Source: Motiliproteus sp. MSK22-1 (lineage in GTDB: Bacteria > Pseudomonadota > Gammaproteobacteria > Pseudomonadales > Balneatricaceae). Taken from it: a DNA stretch of 64,000 bases. Both the position numbers and the translations under genes were made by a program. Under the pieces are notes generated by a model. It was not told the origin of the DNA. It was given only the letters and a program-made list of their open reading frames with translations, and ran no database searches. Location: positions 495,271-559,270 of the forward strand of contig NZ_MIEQ01000096.1 of assembly GCF_001968815.1 (NCBI RefSeq), given 5' to 3'. Of the stretch, positions 34,305-42,906 are shown one piece after another (position 1 is the first letter of the stretch; each line of letters starts with the position of its first letter).

Positions 34305-35693
34305 CTAAAAAGCTGTTTGCTCCACTGGCGGATCCTGTTCTAAAAGAGAGCGTATTCTTTCCAGGCCTTCGCGCAGCGTATCTTGAGTAGCGGGGCTGCT
34401 TAGCGATATTCGAACAGCCTGTGGTGAAGGATATCGACCGACCGCAAATGATTCCGCACTGAGTATTTTTACTTCCTGTTCAGCACAACATTGCACAAAT
34501 TGGCTTGCTCGCCATTTCTCGGGGAGATTCAGCCAGAGGTTAAAACCGGCATCCTGATATTGAAAACTTTGATCCGCCAGGATTGTTTTGGCTATAAGTG
34601 CGCGGGCCTTAATCTCTTCGTTCTGCCAGTGCGATAATGTTGATGCCTGACCCTCTTCAAGCCAGCAGGTTACTAATTCAGCCATTAATGAGGGTGTGGT
34701 CAGAACGCTTGCCTGCAGTGCTCGGACTGTGGCAGTAACTCGTTCAGCCGGGCAGAATAGAAATCCGACTCGTAATCCCCCGGCTAATGCTTTAGAGCAG
34801 CTATCGATATGGAATGTCCGCTCTGGGGCCAGTTCTACATAGGCCCGAAGATCGCTTTGTAGTTGAGTGGGTTGTACATCATCCTCAATAATTGAAACAT
34901 CATGCCTGCGGCAGATTTCCACAATTTCCAGGCGGCGCTCCAGAGGGGTACAAACTGTAGTGGGGTTGTGCATGTTTGGGGTGCAATACAGAACACGAGG
35001 ACTGTATTGCTGGCAGAATGCCTCCAGTTGTTGCGGGATTATACCCTGATCATCAAAAGGAATTCCCACATGCCTCAGATGAAGTTGACGGGTTGCTCCG
35101 AGGAGACCTGGAAAGCACAAACCTTCAGAAAAGATCAGGTCACCGGGATGAGTCAGCGCCTGCAAGCTGATACTGAGAGCGTGCTGTCCTCCATTGCAGA
35201 CTATTATTTGCTCTACTGTTGCCGCTATCCCTGAGAGCATTAGCCACTGTACGCCCGTTTGGCGATGGCGTAGCAGTCCTGCCTCCGGGGTATAGTTCAA
35301 CATTTCAGAGAGTCTTTCGTTGTTTTTATAGATTCTTTCCAGCCCCTGTTTTAATAATCTGTCACGGCGGCAGGGAACAGGAAGGCTGAGGCTTAGGTCT
35401 ATCATGCCGTTACTCTGTTCGTCGACTAATGAAAAATCGGTCGGGTCGGACTTGCTACGCACATAGGTACCACTCCCGACCCTTGCCGTAACAAGATCTC
35501 TGCGTTCAGCTTCGGCGTATCCTCGGGTCACCGTGCCGACAGTGACACCAAGAACATCGGCAAGTGCCCGGTGAGTAGGAAGCTTGGTTTTAGGGCTGAG
35601 TTGCCCGGACACTATTGCTTCAGCTATGGCATCTGCGAGTGCTTTGTAGCGCGGTCCAGGATACTGATCTAAATGCGGGGTCCAGATTGTCAT
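34305..35693 (-). CDS. MocR-family regulator (GntR HTH fused to aminotransferase fold)
   Basis: PLP-dependent transcription factor of 462 residues. The N-terminal winged helix contains YKALADAIAEAIVSGQL, then LPTHRALADVLGVTVGTVTRGYAEAERRDL split over residues about 38-67. The aminotransferase-like domain (about 110-450) shows IIVCNGGQHALSISLQAL, YCTPNMHNPTTVC, the Asp in IEDDVQ and the PLP lysine region FHIDSCSKALAGGLRVGF. It is divergent from alaX with a dyad-rich 135-bp spacer. Members usually control neighbouring genes of vitamin B6, GABA or amino-acid metabolism; alaX is therefore the likely target, and the ligand may be an amino acid. It ends 82 bp from an opposing gene. Confidence 0.92.
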   Translation of the reverse strand: MTIWTPHLDQYPGPRYKALADAIAEAIVSGQLSPKTKLPTHRALADVLGVTVGTVTRGYAEAERRDLVTARVGSGTYVRSKSDPTDFSLVDEQSNGMIDLSLSLPVPCRRDRLLKQGLERIYKNNERLSEMLNYTPEAGLLRHRQTGVQWLMLSGIAATVEQIIVCNGGQHALSISLQALTHPGDLIFSEGLCFPGLLGATRQLHLRHVGIPFDDQGIIPQQLEAFCQQYSPRVLYCTPNMHNPTTVCTPLERRLEIVEICRRHDVSIIEDDVQPTQLQSDLRAYVELAPERTFHIDSCSKALAGGLRVGFLFCPAERVTATVRALQASVLTTPSLMAELVTCWLEEGQASTLSHWQNEEIKARALIAKTILADQSFQYQDAGFNLWLNLPEKWRASQFVQCCAEQEVKILSAESFAVGRYPSPQAVRISLSSPATQDTLREGLERIRSLLEQDPPVEQTAF

Positions 35694-35753
35694 GGTTACA
35701 ATAAATTGATTGACGTTAAGTAGTGGTTGAATAGTATGGGTTTTATCGTGTTT

Positions 35754-35796
35754 TGGCTACACATAATATCTTTGTAGTTAAATTGTAGCCATACAA
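35754..35796. promoter_or_regulatory. Candidate MocR operator between mocR-like gene and alaX
   Basis: TGGCTACA (35754-35761) and its reverse complement TGTAGCCA (35784-35791) stand 30 bp apart, about three helical turns. A partial half-site TGTAG lies at 35773-35777. The right half is itself in a short palindrome, TTGTA-GCCA-TACAA (35783-35796). Multiple half-sites at turn-sized spacing are typical for MocR regulators. Confidence 0.6.
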
Positions 35797-35828
35797 AAAG
35801 ATTCGTCTAATGGGTATAGGAATTGACC

Positions 35829-36542
35829 ATGACAAATGCAATTTTTAATCAGGATCCGTATCTCAAACACCTTAAGTCCCGGATCAAATCCATCGACGGG
35901 GATTGGGTTGAATTGGACGAGACTATCTTTTATCCGAATGGAGGCGGCCAGCCCGGTGACAGAGGAGAGATACTATGTAATGGCAACAAACTGGCTATTA
36001 TCGACACCCGTAAAGGATCATCTGCGGGTGTTATTCTGCACCAGCTTGAAACAGAAAATCATGATCTGCGCATTGGTAATGAAGCTTCCCTTTATTTGGA
36101 TTGGCCGCGGCGTTACAGGCATATGAGAATGCATACCAGCCTGCATTTGCTCTGCTCTCTGATTCCAAAAGGTGTTACTGGTGGTTCAGTCGGTGAATTG
36201 AAAAGCCGTCTGGATTTCGATCTGGGTGATCATACTGTTGATAAAGAAGGTCTGACAGATGCAATAAATAAACTGGTTGAGCAAAATTTAAATGTTTCGA
36301 CGGAGTGGATTACAGACCAGCAGCTTGAGAGTAATCCGGAACTGGTCAGGACAATGTCGGTGCAGCCACCACGAGGCTTGGGGAGAGTTCGTATGGTCAG
36401 GGTCGATGGTGTCGATTATCAACCTTGCGGAGGCACCCATGTTGGCAATACAGGTGAAATCGGTCGATTAAAAATCGGCAAAATAGAGAATAAGGGCAAA
36501 CGAAACCGCAGAATACACCTTTTGCTGGACGACCAAGCTTAG
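35829..36542 (+). CDS. alaX: AlaX-type alanyl-tRNA editing protein
   Basis: Free-standing editing enzyme that removes wrongly attached serine or glycine from tRNA-Ala. The zinc site is visible: HTSLH (His102, His106) and CGGTHV near the C-terminus (Cys and His). The N-terminal strand region ETIFYPNGGGQPGDRG is the AlaRS-editing-like glycine-rich motif. The 237 residues fit the AlaX-M group. The ATG at 35829 is preferred to the TTG two codons earlier. It is divergent from the MocR gene. A second trans-editing candidate (YbaK family) lies 365 bp downstream on the other strand. Confidence 0.92.
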   Translation: MTNAIFNQDPYLKHLKSRIKSIDGDWVELDETIFYPNGGGQPGDRGEILCNGNKLAIIDTRKGSSAGVILHQLETENHDLRIGNEASLYLDWPRRYRHMRMHTSLHLLCSLIPKGVTGGSVGELKSRLDFDLGDHTVDKEGLTDAINKLVEQNLNVSTEWITDQQLESNPELVRTMSVQPPRGLGRVRMVRVDGVDYQPCGGTHVGNTGEIGRLKIGKIENKGKRNRRIHLLLDDQA

Positions 36543-36554
36543 ATAGCTGCCTTA

Positions 36555-36758
36555 TTAGGGGTCGATTTGCTCTGGTGGGGGGGATTCAGGATTTTGGATC
36601 GGAGGTTCCGGTGCTTCCCAGACTTCTGATCCGTATTGTACTTTGATTACGCCCTTGAAGCGTTTGGTCAGCTCTGAAACAGCGCATTCCAGTGTGTCAT
36701 CATCACACAGCATGGTGCCGCCTCTGCCATCATTGGTGAAGAACTGATAGGACTTCAT
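36555..36758 (-). CDS. Small protein of unknown function (67 aa)
   Basis: A 67-residue protein with an aromatic N-terminus (MKSYQFFTNDGRGGTML) and a proline/glutamate-rich end (APEPPIQNPESPPPE). GGAGGAG lies about 13 bases before the ATG, somewhat far. It converges with alaX, with 12 bp between stops. No family is recognised. Confidence 0.55.
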   Translation of the reverse strand: MKSYQFFTNDGRGGTMLCDDDTLECAVSELTKRFKGVIKVQYGSEVWEAPEPPIQNPESPPPEQIDP

Positions 36759-36906
36759 TACTTTTTTTGGGCTCCTCCGTTTTAAAGGTGGCTATTGTGT
36801 CTTACTACAACGGTGTTGAAAAGAGCTTGAGCGCTAAAAGATCTGGTCTGAAAATAAACCCAAACCACCCCTCCAGATTAATTCTTGGCTACGCGGCCGC
36901 AGTCGT

Positions 36907-37422
36907 TCAGTGAAAATGCAGTCCCTGGCGATGCATTTTGGGTGGTGTTGCCCCAATAGGATAAGCTCCGTGTTTGATCAGGATCGGTTGAACCAAGCGG
37001 ACAAAGTCTGCATAGGACATCTGTATCAGCTCTGAATGAGTGCCGCTGCAGAAGGTTATTTCCGGTTCACTGGAAAGTGTCTCAGCGACATAAACATCCA
37101 TTCCGTAGAGATTACCAAAAGGTGGTAAGGCTCCTGGCTCACAACTCGGGAAGAGATCCTTGAATTGTTGTTCGGTACAGATTTCGAGTTTACATACCTG
37201 TATGGAGCGCTTCAGTGAATCTATATCAACACGATAGCTTGCAGGCAGTACAAACATGGCCAGACTGTTATCAATATCAAGAATAACGGTCTTGGCAAGA
37301 CGATGACCTCTAACGTGAGCAGATTCTGCGACTTCTTGTGCGGTAAATGCGGGTGAGTGCTCTAAAGTCAGGTATCGAATACTGTGGTTGTCCAGGTATT
37401 CGACCAGTTTTTTAGCAGGCAT
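36907..37422 (-). CDS. YbaK/ProX-family aminoacyl-tRNA deacylase
   Basis: Member of the YbaK/ProX/INS-like family, which deacylates mischarged tRNAs such as Cys-, Ala- or Ser-tRNA. The 171 residues read YLTLEHSPAFTAQEVAESAHV at the N-terminus (split by positions about 17-37), then AKTVILDIDNSLAMFVLPA with the conserved Lys, CEPGALPPFGNLYGMDVYV with the GxxxP loop and a late ITFCSGTHSELIQM with Gly and His. A 25-residue C-terminal tail (GATPPKMHRQGLHFH) is extra. Its substrate cannot be read from the sequence. The AlaX gene nearby and proS upstream in the window make a mistranslation-control theme plausible. Confidence 0.85.
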   Translation of the reverse strand: MPAKKLVEYLDNHSIRYLTLEHSPAFTAQEVAESAHVRGHRLAKTVILDIDNSLAMFVLPASYRVDIDSLKRSIQVCKLEICTEQQFKDLFPSCEPGALPPFGNLYGMDVYVAETLSSEPEITFCSGTHSELIQMSYADFVRLVQPILIKHGAYPIGATPPKMHRQGLHFH

Positions 37423-37699
37423 GGGATCCTCCTGTGTCTTTTTTGTGACTTCACTCGTTTAAGTCTCACGCCCTTTGAAGGGCCAAGGCTTAATATTAGT
37501 TTAGATGTTGTTACCCGAGTGGGTGATGAAAAAATGTCCAATATCCCCTGGCAGTAAGTAATCGAGCTCAGTTTCGTTGAGGCATCCCCATTATTCAGTT
37601 AACCTTGCCAGCGACAGTACATGAACTGATCAATGGGTTTTCATACGCTTATAGTATTCAGAGTGATTGAAGGCTTGTTAATATTTAAGGAACGATTTG

Positions 37700-38356
37700 A
37701 TGATAAAAACACTGCGACAGAATTGGGTTAAAAGTCTGTTTTTGATGGGATTTTTTTTGTCACTGTTAGGCTGTCAGAGTGCCTATTACAATACCATGGA
37801 GAAAATGGGATACGCCAAGCGGGATATACTGGTTGACAGAGTGGAAGACGCAACTGAAACCCAGGCGGAAGTAAAGGAACAGTTCCAATCGGCATATCAG
37901 GCGTTTAACGCATTGTTGAAGCTAGAAACCAGTGATCTTGAAACTCGCTACGAGACGCTTAATGAGAGCTATCAGGATAGTTTGGCAAAAGCTGAAGAAC
38001 TCGAAGATCGGGTTGAAGCAATTGAGTCAGTTGCTGATGCCCTGTTTGATGAGTGGGAGCAAGAATTAAGTGAATATAAAAGTGCCTCCCTGAAAACTTC
38101 CAGCGCCAAAAAGCTAAAAATTACCAAGACTCGTTACAATAACTATTTAAAATCCCTAAAGCGGGCTGAGGCGAAAGTTCAACCAGTACTGGAAGTGCTG
38201 AACGATCAGGTCCTTTTTTTGAAGCATAATCTTAATGCTGAGAAAGTCAGCGCGCTAAAAGGAGAAATCCGCCGGTTTGATTCTGATGTTCAGGTCCTGA
38301 TTAAAGAGATGGATCGTTCTATCCGGGACGCGAAACAATTTATAAAAGGGCTGTAG
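37700..38356 (+). CDS. DUF2959 coiled-coil lipoprotein
   Basis: Lipoprotein with signal SLFLMGFFLSLLGCQSAYY; the acylated Cys is at residue 25. The family opening YYNTMEKMGYAKRDILVDRV follows, then almost continuous heptad repeats to the end (about residues 45-218). No enzyme motif is seen. The residue after the lipid Cys is Gln, not Asp, so outer-membrane sorting is expected. The ATG at 37700 is supported by AAGGAA eight bases upstream; a TTG directly before it is in frame. The 218 residues are typical. Function unknown; an envelope-spacing or scaffold role is only a guess. Confidence 0.85.
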   Translation: MIKTLRQNWVKSLFLMGFFLSLLGCQSAYYNTMEKMGYAKRDILVDRVEDATETQAEVKEQFQSAYQAFNALLKLETSDLETRYETLNESYQDSLAKAEELEDRVEAIESVADALFDEWEQELSEYKSASLKTSSAKKLKITKTRYNNYLKSLKRAEAKVQPVLEVLNDQVLFLKHNLNAEKVSALKGEIRRFDSDVQVLIKEMDRSIRDAKQFIKGL

Positions 38357-38454
38357 GTATAAAGGACTCCGTAAAATAAAAAAGCCGTAAAATAACACAG
38401 CTACGGAAAAACAGGGCTTTTAGAGATAAGGAGCAGAGTTAAAGGAGTAATAGA

Positions 38455-38524
38455 AATCTCAGCGTCAGGATGAAGGGGGGGACCTCTGAAGGATTGTACC
38501 ATCGGGACCTGACGCTGATTATTT
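38455..38524. terminator. Long-loop stem between convergent genes
   Basis: A perfect 10-bp stem CAGCGTCAGG (38460-38469) / CCTGACGCTG (38508-38517) encloses 38 nt that include a G7 run. The flanking AAAT/ATTT can add four pairs. It stands between the DUF2959 gene and the opposing barrel gene, 22 bp from the latter's stop. A second, weaker pairing (AAAAGCC with GGCTTTT) lies at 38380-38421. Confidence 0.5.
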
Positions 38525-38538
38525 ATAGATAAGATAAC

Positions 38539-39750
38539 CTAGAAATAGTAAGCCAGGCTTAGCAATGCATGGTCGTCGTTAACAATACCTATCAAAGGAT
38601 CTGAACTACTTAAATTGTCATAAAACCGGGCTTCTAAAGTTACTTTCAAACGGGCACCTACCCTCGTACTGGCTTCAACAAAGCCTATTTTTCCAGAGGT
38701 TCCATTGTCGAGAATGACTCCCGCGAGAAATTCCGTAGATTCAGCATCATTCAGCGTTAATCGAAGACCCAGGAAAGTATCATCCTGAAAAGGAGTGGTT
38801 GCATCGGATTTTCGGTCGTCAAAGTGGTATTCCATCAATAGCCCCAGATCCATTTGGGTTTCGGCGATTCCTACAAGCGTGTATTCAAAGCCGCCCACAG
38901 CGGCATTATAGGTATCTCCCTGACCACTTCGGTGAATAGCTTCGAATTTCCATAACCAGTCACCTTTAACCAGTGACAACTCCAGCCCCGTTTGATCTAT
39001 CTGCTCATAGTGAGGGGCGAGAATAATATTGCCGCTGCTGTCGTTGGCAACAATTAACCTGGGTTCCCGGCTGGTGCCATGAAAATGGGATACGGCTAAA
39101 TCCAGGTCACCCAGAGTATGACTCCAGCGGGCAGCAAAGTCTTGATGAGCCTGCTCTGCACCGGATTCATAGGTGCTGTAGTCGGAATCGATCCGGGGGT
39201 GGGCTCGGAGCCGTCCCTGTTCTCCGGGAAACGTTCTCTCCCGGAAATAGGGGAGCCAGAATAAAGACAAATCCCCCCAGTCCCTGCTTAGCATAAAGTT
39301 GACCATAGGCTGGCCAAGTTTATCTTCTCCATCAGCACCCTCAACACCATCGGTCTGATTGATAATATCAACCAGGTGTTGAGACTCAGTAACTCCCCAG
39401 AATACTTTGGCCAGACCGGTCCGTACTTCCCAGCCTTCATCAATATGCAGCCAGTTAGCTTCTCTGAAGTCTACGTGATTCCGTTTGCTGTCATGCTCAC
39501 TAAGCCGGATAAAGGGTTTGACCGTCAGTGTATCCGAGCCATCATTCCATTCCGTATAGACTTCAACCTCAGAACCAACAGCAAAGTAACTATCCCGTTG
39601 ATCAGTATCCGAGGCTGTTTCAGAAAAGTATCGCCACTCTGCGTCAACATAGCCGGATATTTCCAGTTCGTTGGCAGGAATAACTGTTGGCGACATTAGC
39701 AGTACGGCCAGTGCTGTGCGGATCATAGCCGGTGATCGAGCATTTGACAT
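38539..39750 (-). CDS. Outer-membrane beta-barrel protein of an MMPL-LolA operon
   Basis: Exported 403-residue protein. A signal peptide (IRTALAVLLMSPTVIPA, cleavage near residue 26) is followed by alternating amphipathic strands with many aromatic girdle residues and a C-terminal Phe (LLSLAYYF), the barrel-assembly signal. Examples of strands are ELEISGYVDAEWRYF, WEVRTGLAKVFWGV and LDLGLLMEYHF-like text (here QMDLGLLMEYHFDD). It resembles DUF1302-type porins in layout, but I cannot assign the family. Its ATG shares a base with the preceding LolA-like stop (TAATG). It is the last gene of the operon and is expected to be the outer-membrane end of a trans-envelope system. Confidence 0.8.
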   Translation of the reverse strand: MSNARSPAMIRTALAVLLMSPTVIPANELEISGYVDAEWRYFSETASDTDQRDSYFAVGSEVEVYTEWNDGSDTLTVKPFIRLSEHDSKRNHVDFREANWLHIDEGWEVRTGLAKVFWGVTESQHLVDIINQTDGVEGADGEDKLGQPMVNFMLSRDWGDLSLFWLPYFRERTFPGEQGRLRAHPRIDSDYSTYESGAEQAHQDFAARWSHTLGDLDLAVSHFHGTSREPRLIVANDSSGNIILAPHYEQIDQTGLELSLVKGDWLWKFEAIHRSGQGDTYNAAVGGFEYTLVGIAETQMDLGLLMEYHFDDRKSDATTPFQDDTFLGLRLTLNDAESTEFLAGVILDNGTSGKIGFVEASTRVGARLKVTLEARFYDNLSSSDPLIGIVNDDHALLSLAYYF

Positions 39751-40571
39751 TATTTAGCCCGTTTTAAGCTGTTCTTGTTAAAGTCTCGGTCACTCATTCC
39801 GGTTTTGAGCTGATAATTGCTCCAAATAAGATGAGTGCTTTTACCGGTCTGGTGGTTCTCCATATACATGTTTTCCGGGCGCCAGAATTTTCCAAGGTAC
39901 TGATGATACTCGGTGAATCTCAATGTCTTCAATAAAGAATTCTTTCGATCATAGTACTCGATTTTCTGGGCTCTGTATTCTTCCTTATCGAACCAGGTAA
40001 TTAGTCGAGTATAGCCGGAGTTTTTATCCTTTGGGAAACTCTCAACTACGTAGCAATCAATGCCATCGATTGTTTCATCCCTTAAATACTTGTAAGAATA
40101 CTTTTCCACTTCAAAAGAAGACATATCCTCAAAGGCGAATTCACTCCCCATAAACGGGCCTGATTTGTTTTTTGAAGAAATTCGCTTGACCCGCTTAAGG
40201 GCCGGTAGAAAGAGCCACTGGTCATCAGGTTCTGTTGCGTGCGAAAACGTTAGAAATGCGGTTCCCTTCACATCCAGTGGTTTGTCAAAAATGGTCAGGC
40301 CCTTATCACCATCGTTTTCCATTTCCAGCGCCTTGCTGCGAATTGACCGGATGCTTTCATCCCCCTGTTTGTTGCGAAGAATCATTACCATGTCGGCCTC
40401 GGAGCTTTCCCAACCGGTATCTCGTCGATCAGATTCTTGGACAATTTCAAGACCGCGTTCTTCAGGCGTACTTGAAAACGCCACTGGAGCGATTGTGCTC
40501 ATCCCAATTAAAACACTTAAGGATGCCAGCGTTAGTCCCTGTTTTATGGCGCATATATTGGAGAGTTTCAT
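39750..40571 (-). CDS. LolA-like outer-membrane lipoprotein-sorting family protein
   Basis: Periplasmic protein of the LolA-like family (PF17131 type), which shares the half-barrel fold that carries lipidated cargo. The signal peptide GLTLASLSVLIGMSTIAPVA ends near residue 33. Family text includes LRNKQGDESIRSIRSKALE, DEWLFLPALKRVKRISS-like (here DQWLFLPALKRVKRIS), FMGSEFAFEDMSS and YTRLITWFDKEEYRAQKIEYY. The ATG at 40571 is chosen because AGGA lies upstream and the MMPL stop is at 40573-40575; an in-frame start at 40610 would overlap that gene. The 273 residues are normal. It is translationally linked to the barrel gene after it. The cargo is unknown; lipid or hydrophobic ligand is inferred from the fold. 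Confidence 0.86.
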   Translation of the reverse strand: MKLSNICAIKQGLTLASLSVLIGMSTIAPVAFSSTPEERGLEIVQESDRRDTGWESSEADMVMILRNKQGDESIRSIRSKALEMENDGDKGLTIFDKPLDVKGTAFLTFSHATEPDDQWLFLPALKRVKRISSKNKSGPFMGSEFAFEDMSSFEVEKYSYKYLRDETIDGIDCYVVESFPKDKNSGYTRLITWFDKEEYRAQKIEYYDRKNSLLKTLRFTEYHQYLGKFWRPENMYMENHQTGKSTHLIWSNYQLKTGMSDRDFNKNSLKRAK

Positions 40572-40572
40572 T

Positions 40573-42906
40573 TTAGATCGTATCCTTTTCAGTAGTCCCT
40601 GGGATTGCATTCTGAGCTGCTTCAGACTGCTTGTTTCCTTCGAGCTTTAACAGCAGGGCAGGTAACAGCAGGAAGTCCATAATGAGAGCTATAACTATGG
40701 TGACAGCGGTGAGAAGCCCCATCTCGGCATTAACTTTGAAACTGGATTGGGCCAGAACACTGAAGCCGGCGGCTAACACCAGGGTCGTTATCCAAAGGGC
40801 TTTGCCTACGCTATTAAAAGCATAGCGAATAGCCGCCTCACAATCATCCCCTCTTTGACGGCGGGCATGTAGGTATTTGCTCAGAAAATGAACCGTGTCA
40901 TCCACAACGATGCCTAAGGTCATGCCGGTGACCACTGAAAGAGCCAGACCGACTTCACCTACCAGCATGCCCCAGATTCCAAAGGCAATACCAGCCGGAA
41001 CCAGGTTTGGAATCAAACTCAGCACCCCAAATTTGACAGAGCGTAATGCGATGCCCAATAAAGCGGATATCAGTACAAGGGCTGCCAGGGTACCTACCAG
41101 CATGCTTTTTATGTTTCTGGTACCTATATGAGAGAACATCAACGACGGGCTTGTATTGGCTGTTTTCAGTGATGGAGCATTGCTTGCCAGCCAGTTATTT
41201 GTGCGTTGTTCCAGCTCCAGCATTTGGTTGCTGGTTAAGTTGTGGTAAGTCGCGACGACACGTATTGCCGATTTCTGTACATTGATTTGGTTGTTGAGGT
41301 CCAGTCCATAGGGCAGCGACATTTCATACAAAAGCAGGTACTGGGCAGAAAGCTCACGAGATTCAGGGAGTCGATAATATTCTGGATCATCCCCGTGCAT
41401 ATTCTTATTAAGTCGAAGCATTGTATCTGTTAAAGAGTCTACGTGTATGGTTTCAGGCTGTTGGCGAAGCCAGTTGACAAAAGCTTCAGCTTCTTTCAAA
41501 AACTGAGGATTGTTGATCCCGCTGGCTTCCTGGCTATCCAGTTCAAACTCCATTACGGACATGCCAGTCAGATTCTTGTCACTGAAATCTGCGGCAACCC
41601 GGAAAGGGACTGAGTGATCGAAGTATTCTACAAAGTTATCGTTCAGCTCATTACGCGGTATTTGACTGACAGAAATGACAACAATAGCCAGGCAGCCCCA
41701 GAGTAGAGGTCTGTAGTGAGAAATAACGAATCTGGAAAACTGATCCATTATTCCTCGGTGAGACTCTTTATGTACTGTCGCTTTTAATGGAAGAATAAGC
41801 AGGATGGCCGGGAATAATGTCAGTGAAAACACGCAGGCAAGCATTACACCTGTTGCAACGATATTACCCAGATCTGCAAAAGGCGGAGAATCACTGAAAT
41901 TCATACTTAGAAAGCCAATCGCAGTGGTTACGCTGGTAAGAACGACCGGCTGAAAGTTGATTCTCAGGCTGTCCATGAGTGCTTTGCGTTTTTCTACTCC
42001 GAGGCGCATCTCGTGATAAAGGGTGGCCAGTATGTGAACGCAGTCCGCAACAGCCAGAGTTAAAATCACGGTAGGAGCTGATGCAGATGGTCCGGTAAGG
42101 TAGAGCCCTGACCAACCTGCCAGGCCCATGGCTCCGGCGATACTGGCAATTACAATAATCAGTGTTGCAAAGGTGCCGGAAAAGGTCCGTATCAGCAGAC
42201 CGATTGATACAATGACGACAAGGAACATCAGCGGGATCAGAGTAGCACTGTCGTTGAGTGCCGATTCTGAAAAAGTGTTGTTCATGATCACCATACCGCT
42301 GAGGTAGATGGTGAGGTCTGGATTGAGCTCCAGAATACGATCACGCAAGGCTCTGGCCGCAATGGCCACTTCTGGAATTTCCTCGACCAGATTTATACCC
42401 GGTAAGGTAATCGATACATTTACGGCTGCAACATGACCGCTGGGAGAAACTAATCGATTGACCAGTAAGGGTTCATTAAGGGCTATCTGCCGGATTTTGC
42501 TAATCTGATCATCACTTAAATCAGCAGCATCCATCGCCAGGTCTTCAACAATCATGTCGTCTTCGACAGCATATGTGTGTTGAAAATTGCTGATTGAATC
42601 GACTCGGGTCGAGTAGGGGAGCTGCCAGGATTCAGTCGTCAGGGTTTCAAGAGTGGCCAGGTTCTCGGCGGTGAAAATATCACCATTGCTGGGAGCCAGC
42701 AGAAAAAGCACGTTATCGCTTTTGGCAAAGGTTTTCTGCATCCGTTCAAATGCTTGTAACTGGGGGTTATCTTCACCAAAAAATACCCTGTAGTCACTTT
42801 TGAATACCAAAAAACGAGCCCCGGATGCAGCAAGCAAAACGGCGACCAGAGATATGAGTATAACAAGAATCTTTCGCTGTAAGATCCAATCAAAGGCAGT
42901 GTTCAT
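40573..42906 (-). CDS. MMPL/RND-family transporter
   Basis: Inner-membrane RND-superfamily exporter of 777 residues with two repeated halves, each a transmembrane helix, a large periplasmic loop and a five-helix bundle. The first half has ILVILISLVAVLLAASGARFLVF-type helix 1 (about 13-35) and a sterol-sensing-like bundle ending in VILTLAVADCVHILATLYHEM. The second has GISVVTGMTLGIVVDDTVHFL-like text (here ALSVVTGMTLGIVVDDTVHF) with the Asp pair that carries protons. It leads the operon with the LolA-like and barrel genes. Relatives include lipid exporters such as MmpL3 and HpnN, so moving a lipid to the outer membrane is the leading hypothesis; the substrate is not shown. Confidence 0.9.
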   Translation of the reverse strand: MNTAFDWILQRKILVILISLVAVLLAASGARFLVFKSDYRVFFGEDNPQLQAFERMQKTFAKSDNVLFLLAPSNGDIFTAENLATLETLTTESWQLPYSTRVDSISNFQHTYAVEDDMIVEDLAMDAADLSDDQISKIRQIALNEPLLVNRLVSPSGHVAAVNVSITLPGINLVEEIPEVAIAARALRDRILELNPDLTIYLSGMVIMNNTFSESALNDSATLIPLMFLVVIVSIGLLIRTFSGTFATLIIVIASIAGAMGLAGWSGLYLTGPSASAPTVILTLAVADCVHILATLYHEMRLGVEKRKALMDSLRINFQPVVLTSVTTAIGFLSMNFSDSPPFADLGNIVATGVMLACVFSLTLFPAILLILPLKATVHKESHRGIMDQFSRFVISHYRPLLWGCLAIVVISVSQIPRNELNDNFVEYFDHSVPFRVAADFSDKNLTGMSVMEFELDSQEASGINNPQFLKEAEAFVNWLRQQPETIHVDSLTDTMLRLNKNMHGDDPEYYRLPESRELSAQYLLLYEMSLPYGLDLNNQINVQKSAIRVVATYHNLTSNQMLELEQRTNNWLASNAPSLKTANTSPSLMFSHIGTRNIKSMLVGTLAALVLISALLGIALRSVKFGVLSLIPNLVPAGIAFGIWGMLVGEVGLALSVVTGMTLGIVVDDTVHFLSKYLHARRQRGDDCEAAIRYAFNSVGKALWITTLVLAAGFSVLAQSSFKVNAEMGLLTAVTIVIALIMDFLLLPALLLKLEGNKQSEAAQNAIPGTTEKDTI

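Noticed and set aside
40165..41433. Several plus-strand frames opposite the LolA-like and MMPL genes
   Set aside because: Antisense shadows; residue composition (runs of Ser, Pro, Thr) is typical of the reverse of membrane-protein codons.
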